From Clostridiaceae bacterium (GTDB lineage Bacteria; Bacillota; Clostridia; Saccharofermentanales; Fastidiosipilaceae): a stretch of DNA of 36,881 nucleotides. The stretch lies in NCBI GenBank assembly GCA_012800515.1, contig JAAZJE010000012.1, positions 1 through 36,881 of the forward strand. The letters are read 5' to 3'. Below are positions 33,649 to 36,881 of this stretch, in pieces. Both the position numbers and the translations under genes were made by a program. The notes below the pieces were generated by a model. That model did not search any database, was not told the origin of the DNA, and worked only from the letters and a program-made list of their open reading frames with translations. Each line of letters starts with the position of its first letter. The first letter of the stretch is position 1.

Positions 33649-33676
33649 ATTTTACACGAAGATTTAAATTCTGCAA
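33649..33676 (-). promoter_or_regulatory. tuf: internal promoter for tuf
   Basis: TTGCAG (33676-33671), a 16-nt spacer and TAAAAT (33654-33649) lie in the 185-nt fusA-tuf gap. A doubled AAAGATGAA lies just upstream. Confidence 0.55.
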
Positions 33677-33755
33677 GCACCATCCGTATAAATTCATCTT
33701 TTGTTCATCTTTCGGCGCCGAAACCCGCCGAAACGGCCTACGAAAAGGCTGTTTT

Positions 33756-35822
33756 TTACATTCCGGTGATCTTTTCCGTCACTGCTTTCGGAACCGCCTC
33801 AAAGTGGTCAATCTGCATGACGAAGGTTCCCCTGCCCTGCGTGCGGGAACGCAGGGAGGTCGCATAGCCGAAAAGCTCCGCCAAAGGCACGGAGGCGGTA
33901 ATCATTTGCGCTCCTTCAATTGACTCGGTTCCTTCGATCCGACCGCGACGCGCGCTGATATCGCCCATAACGTCACCGATATAGTCGTCGGGCACCGTAA
34001 TATCTACCTTCATGATCGGCTCGAGAATAACCGGCGAGGCCTTCTCGCAGCCCTCGCGGAAACCAATGGAGCCGGCTATCTTGAAAGCCATCTCCGACGA
34101 ATCAACCTCATGCCAGTCACCGTCTAAAACAGTAACCTTGACATCGACAACCGGATAACCGGAAATTACGCCACTCTTCATCGCATCCTGAATTCCGGTA
34201 TCAATTGCGGGGATGTATTCCTTGGGAATTGCCCCGCCGACTACCGCGTTAACGAACTCGTAGCCGGAACCCCGCTCACAGGGCTCCAGACGCAGCTTAC
34301 ATACCGCATATTGTCCCCTGCCGCCGGTCTGACGCACGAAACGTCCCTCGACCTCAACAGTCTCGGTAATTGTCTCGCGATAAGCGACCTGCGGCGTACC
34401 GACATTGGCTTCAACCCGGAACTCTCGGAACAGGCGATCGACGATAATCTCCAGATGTAACTCGCCCATGCCGGAAATCAGTGTCTGTCCGGTCTCCTCA
34501 TTTGTGCTGGTGCGGAAGGTCGGATCTTCCTCCGACAGCTTCTGCAGAGCGATCATCATCTTGTCCTGACTCGCGCGGCTGCGCGGCTCAATAGCAACGG
34601 AGATTACCGGCTCCGGAAATTCCATGGATTCCAGGAGAATCGGATGATTGGGGTCACTCAGCGTATCTCCGGTCGTGGTTACCCGCAGACCGGCCGCGGC
34701 GGCTATCGCCCCGGCACTGACTTCATCCACATCCTCGCGATGGTTGGAGTGCATCAGCATGATGCGGCTGATCCGCTCGTTCTGTTGCTTGTCGGCATTA
34801 TAGACATACGAACCCGCCTTGAGCGTGCCGGAATATACTCTGAAAAACGAGAGTTTGCCGATGAACGGATCGGTTTCGATCTTGAAAGCCAGAGCAGCAA
34901 AGGGTTCATCAACAGAACTCGACCGCGGCTCCTCCTTATGCGTATCGGGATTGATTCCGGTCACGGGAGGTATATCCAGCGGTGACGGCATGTAATAAAC
35001 AATTGCGTCCAAAAGCAGCTGAACGCCCTTGTTTTTGTACGCCGATCCGCAGAATACCGGGGTTAGATTACAGGCACAGGTTGCCCGTCTGACCGCCGCC
35101 CGTAGCAGTTCTTCACTGATCTCGGAGCCTTCCAGATAGGCTTCCATCAGCTCCATGTCGAGGTCGGCAACCGTCTCTATAAGGCGATCACGCCACTCGA
35201 CAGCCGAATCCAACTGGTCGGCCGGGATCTCGTCCTCGGTCATGATCAGTCCCAACTCATCTTCGTAAAGCTCGGCTCGCATCGAAACCAGATCGATAAT
35301 ACCCCGGAAATTCTCCTCGGAGCCGATCGGCAACTGCATCGGTACCGCATTGGCACGCAGGCGATCCTTAAGAGACTGCACCGAACGGAAAAAGTCCGCA
35401 CCGACCAGATCCATCTTATTGATAAAGACGATCCGCGGCACATGATAACGATCGGCCTGTCGCCATACGGTCTCGGTCTGCGGCTCCACTCCGCCCTTGG
35501 CGTCGAGCAGGGTCACGGCACCGTCCAGAACGCGCAGGGAGCGCTCCACTTCGACGGTAAAGTCGACGTGACCCGGAGTGTCGATAATATTGATTCGACA
35601 ATCTTTCCAGATCGCTGTCGTCGCCGCCGAAGTAATGGTGATGCCTCTATCCTGTTCCTGCTCGCGCCAGTCCATGACGGCCTGACCCATATGAGTCTCG
35701 CCCATCTTATGTATCCGGCCGGTATAGAACAGAATCCGCTCGGTCGTCGTGGTTTTACCCGCGTCGATATGCGCCATTATGCCGATATTACGAATTTTGT
35801 CCAGACTGTATGTCCCCGACAT
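33756..35822 (-). CDS. fusA: elongation factor G
   Basis: A 688-residue translocation GTPase. G1 is AHIDAGKTTTTE (17-28), switch I carries RGITITSAATTAIWKD, G3 is DTPGHVDFT and G4 is NKMD. Domain IV (GGRGQYAVCKLRLEP, GAIPKEYIPA) and domain V (GDVMGDISARRGRIEG) are intact. Third gene of the str operon, 24 nt after rpsG. Confidence 0.98.
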   Translation of the reverse strand: MSGTYSLDKIRNIGIMAHIDAGKTTTTERILFYTGRIHKMGETHMGQAVMDWREQEQDRGITITSAATTAIWKDCRINIIDTPGHVDFTVEVERSLRVLDGAVTLLDAKGGVEPQTETVWRQADRYHVPRIVFINKMDLVGADFFRSVQSLKDRLRANAVPMQLPIGSEENFRGIIDLVSMRAELYEDELGLIMTEDEIPADQLDSAVEWRDRLIETVADLDMELMEAYLEGSEISEELLRAAVRRATCACNLTPVFCGSAYKNKGVQLLLDAIVYYMPSPLDIPPVTGINPDTHKEEPRSSSVDEPFAALAFKIETDPFIGKLSFFRVYSGTLKAGSYVYNADKQQNERISRIMLMHSNHREDVDEVSAGAIAAAAGLRVTTTGDTLSDPNHPILLESMEFPEPVISVAIEPRSRASQDKMMIALQKLSEEDPTFRTSTNEETGQTLISGMGELHLEIIVDRLFREFRVEANVGTPQVAYRETITETVEVEGRFVRQTGGRGQYAVCKLRLEPCERGSGYEFVNAVVGGAIPKEYIPAIDTGIQDAMKSGVISGYPVVDVKVTVLDGDWHEVDSSEMAFKIAGSIGFREGCEKASPVILEPIMKVDITVPDDYIGDVMGDISARRGRIEGTESIEGAQMITASVPLAELFGYATSLRSRTQGRGTFVMQIDHFEAVPKAVTEKITGM

Positions 35823-35846
35823 GTTACTAAGTATCCTTCCGGGAGC

Positions 35847-36317
35847 TTACCAACGGTAATGAGCGAAGGCACGGTTGGCCTCGGCCATCCTATGCATTTC
35901 CTCTTTACGACGGACCGCTCCGCCCTGATTGTTCGACGCGTCGAGGATCTCCCCCGCCAGCCGCTCAATCATGGTTCTTTCACTCCTGTTCCTGGCATAT
36001 TGTACGAGCCAGCGCAGAGCTAACGTCTGTTGTCTGGCCGGACGGACTTCAATCGGAACTTGGTAGTTCGATCCGCCGACCCGCCGCGCCTTAACCTCCA
36101 ACAACGGAGTAATATTCGTCAGAGCCAGCTCAAAAACCTCCAGGGGGTCCTTGCCGCTACGCTCACGGACGAGATCAAAGGCGCTATAACAAATTCTCTG
36201 TGCCAATCCCTTCTTACCGTTGAGCATGACGTTGTTAATCAACTTCGCCACCCTCTCACTATGATAAATGGGATCAGGAATCACTTCTCTTTTTGGGACA
36301 TGGCCTTTTCTTGGCAC
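35847..36317 (-). CDS. rpsG: ribosomal protein S7
   Basis: 156 residues starting at GTG 36317, which has AGGAGG 7 nt upstream and gives the standard length. S7 motifs are VPRKGHVPKREVIPDPIY, LINNVMLNGKKGLAQRI, RVGGSNYQVPIEVRP and RMAEANRAFAHYRW. It nucleates the 30S head on 16S rRNA. The open frame runs 45 codons further upstream, but that part has no S7 homology or ribosome site. Confidence 0.97.
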   Translation of the reverse strand: MPRKGHVPKREVIPDPIYHSERVAKLINNVMLNGKKGLAQRICYSAFDLVRERSGKDPLEVFELALTNITPLLEVKARRVGGSNYQVPIEVRPARQQTLALRWLVQYARNRSERTMIERLAGEILDASNNQGGAVRRKEEMHRMAEANRAFAHYRW

Positions 36318-36564
36318 TTGCTTCCCTCCTTTCATGATTATGCGAATTGTCACTCGCACGGAATTTTCCGGCCACGGTGAGCAATCTTCGCCGTTTGCTC
36401 CGCCGCTGAACACGATCCGTAAAGGATCGTTGCGAGCTTCCTCCGAAACCACAGGTACTCACATTTCTGCTACGAACTGCGTCAGTGTCCAAATATCGGG
36501 CTCATCCCGAATCGGAAATACTGTGCGCGTTGAGTCCAAACCTGAAGCTTCCTAATTCCTTTCC
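36318..36564 (-). promoter_or_regulatory. rpsG: rpsL-rpsG intercistronic region with hairpin, possible S7 target
   Basis: 247 nt without a gene. It holds a hairpin ACGATCC/GGATCGT with a 5-nt loop (36412-36430) and the rpsG ribosome site. In E. coli, S7 represses the str operon by binding this intercistronic region. Whether the same happens here is inference; I see no promoter or T-run terminator. Confidence 0.35.
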
Positions 36565-36881
36565 TTACCTGCCTCCGGGTCTCGGGCGCTTCGCACCGTA
36601 CTTGGAACGTCCCTGCATACGACCGGAAACCCCGGCTGTATCCAAGGTTCCGCGTATGATGTGGTAGCGCACGCCGGGCAAGTCTTTGACTTTACCGCCC
36701 CGAATCAAAACCACGGAGTGCTCCTGCAGATTGTGGCCGATACCGGGGATGTAGGCTGAAACTTCCATGCCCGAAGACAAACGTACTCTTGCGACTTTAC
36801 GCAGAGCCGAGTTCGGCTTTTTCGGGGTGGTTGTTCTCACCACCGTACAGACTCCGCGTTTCTGCGGCGAGTGCACGATAG
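36565..36881 (-). CDS. rpsL: ribosomal protein S12, 5' end cut by the window edge
   Basis: The C-terminal 104 or so residues are present and the frame stays open to the right edge. Motifs: SPQKRGVCTVVRTTTPKKPN, SALRKVARVRLSSGMEV, GIGHNLQEHSVVLIRGGKVK and DLPGVRYHIIRGTLDTAGV, then RSKYGAKRP. S12 lines the decoding centre. The Lys of TTPKKPNSALRK and of VKDLPGVRYH, the usual streptomycin-resistance positions, are both wild type. First gene of the str operon here. Confidence 0.97.
   Translation of the reverse strand, partial: IVHSPQKRGVCTVVRTTTPKKPNSALRKVARVRLSSGMEVSAYIPGIGHNLQEHSVVLIRGGKVKDLPGVRYHIIRGTLDTAGVSGRMQGRSKYGAKRPRPGGR

Noticed and set aside
36318..36452. N-terminal extension of rpsG
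   Set aside because: No S7 homology in that part, and GTG 36317 with AGGAGG gives the standard 156 residues.

Overview
The window looks like chromosomal core DNA of a Gram-positive, low-to-mid GC anaerobe, most likely a member of Clostridia (Bacillota). The evidence is a T-box leader, an S6-SSB-S18 operon, an rpmE-yqhQ-prmC-prfA-ywlC-ywlE cluster in the Firmicute style, a YwlE-type arginine phosphatase, a LicD protein, a PdaA-like deacetylase and a Firmicute-style str operon (rpsL-rpsG-fusA-tuf). I cannot name a genus. No phage, insertion sequence, CRISPR array or plasmid gene is visible.

Layout, left to right. 1-360: a complete T-box leader with its own promoter, reading left to a gene outside the window; the specifier reads as UGG (Trp). 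423-2136: an AT-richer D-aminoacylase-type amidohydrolase just downstream of tRNA-Leu(UAG). 2258-7497 (minus): RecD2 helicase coupled to a MacB/FtsX-type ABC ATPase-permease fusion. 7589-12010 (plus): a PdaA-like membrane-anchored deacetylase, a phosphoribosyltransferase, release factor 3 and a LicD transferase. 12063-13418 (minus): MgtE with a leader of about 240 nt that has mutually exclusive pairings. 13806-14750 (plus): a second NodB-fold protein that has lost its metal ligands. 14799-19701 (minus): oligoendopeptidase F, then a 1055-residue protein joining a MurL-like glutamate epimerase to a MurD-like ligase. 19739-21445 (minus): the rpsF-ssb-rpsR operon with promoter, leader and terminator. 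21537-23084 (minus): a GT-C/GT39-like membrane glycosyltransferase. 23256-23903 (plus): a YhhN-family membrane protein. 23969-29276 (minus): ywlE, ywlC, prfA, prmC, yqhQ and rpmE. 29350-32058 (minus): Lon with an acidic repeat-bearing extension. 32371-36881 (minus): tuf, fusA, rpsG and the 3' part of rpsL.

Two themes run through the window. One is translation: ribosomal proteins S6, S7, S12, S18 and L31, EF-Tu, EF-G, RF1 with its methyltransferase PrmC, RF3, the t6A synthesis enzyme, tRNA-Leu and the T-box. The other is the cell envelope: MurL-MurD, two NodB-fold proteins, LicD, the GT39-like enzyme and the ABC-FtsX fusion.

The strongest candidate for something new is the MurL-MurD fusion. 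By family knowledge it would add L-Glu to UDP-MurNAc-L-Ala and then epimerise it to D-Glu in one polypeptide, bypassing glutamate racemase. Secondary candidates are the degenerate deacetylases, the mgtE leader, and the low-complexity extensions on S18, Lon and YqhQ.
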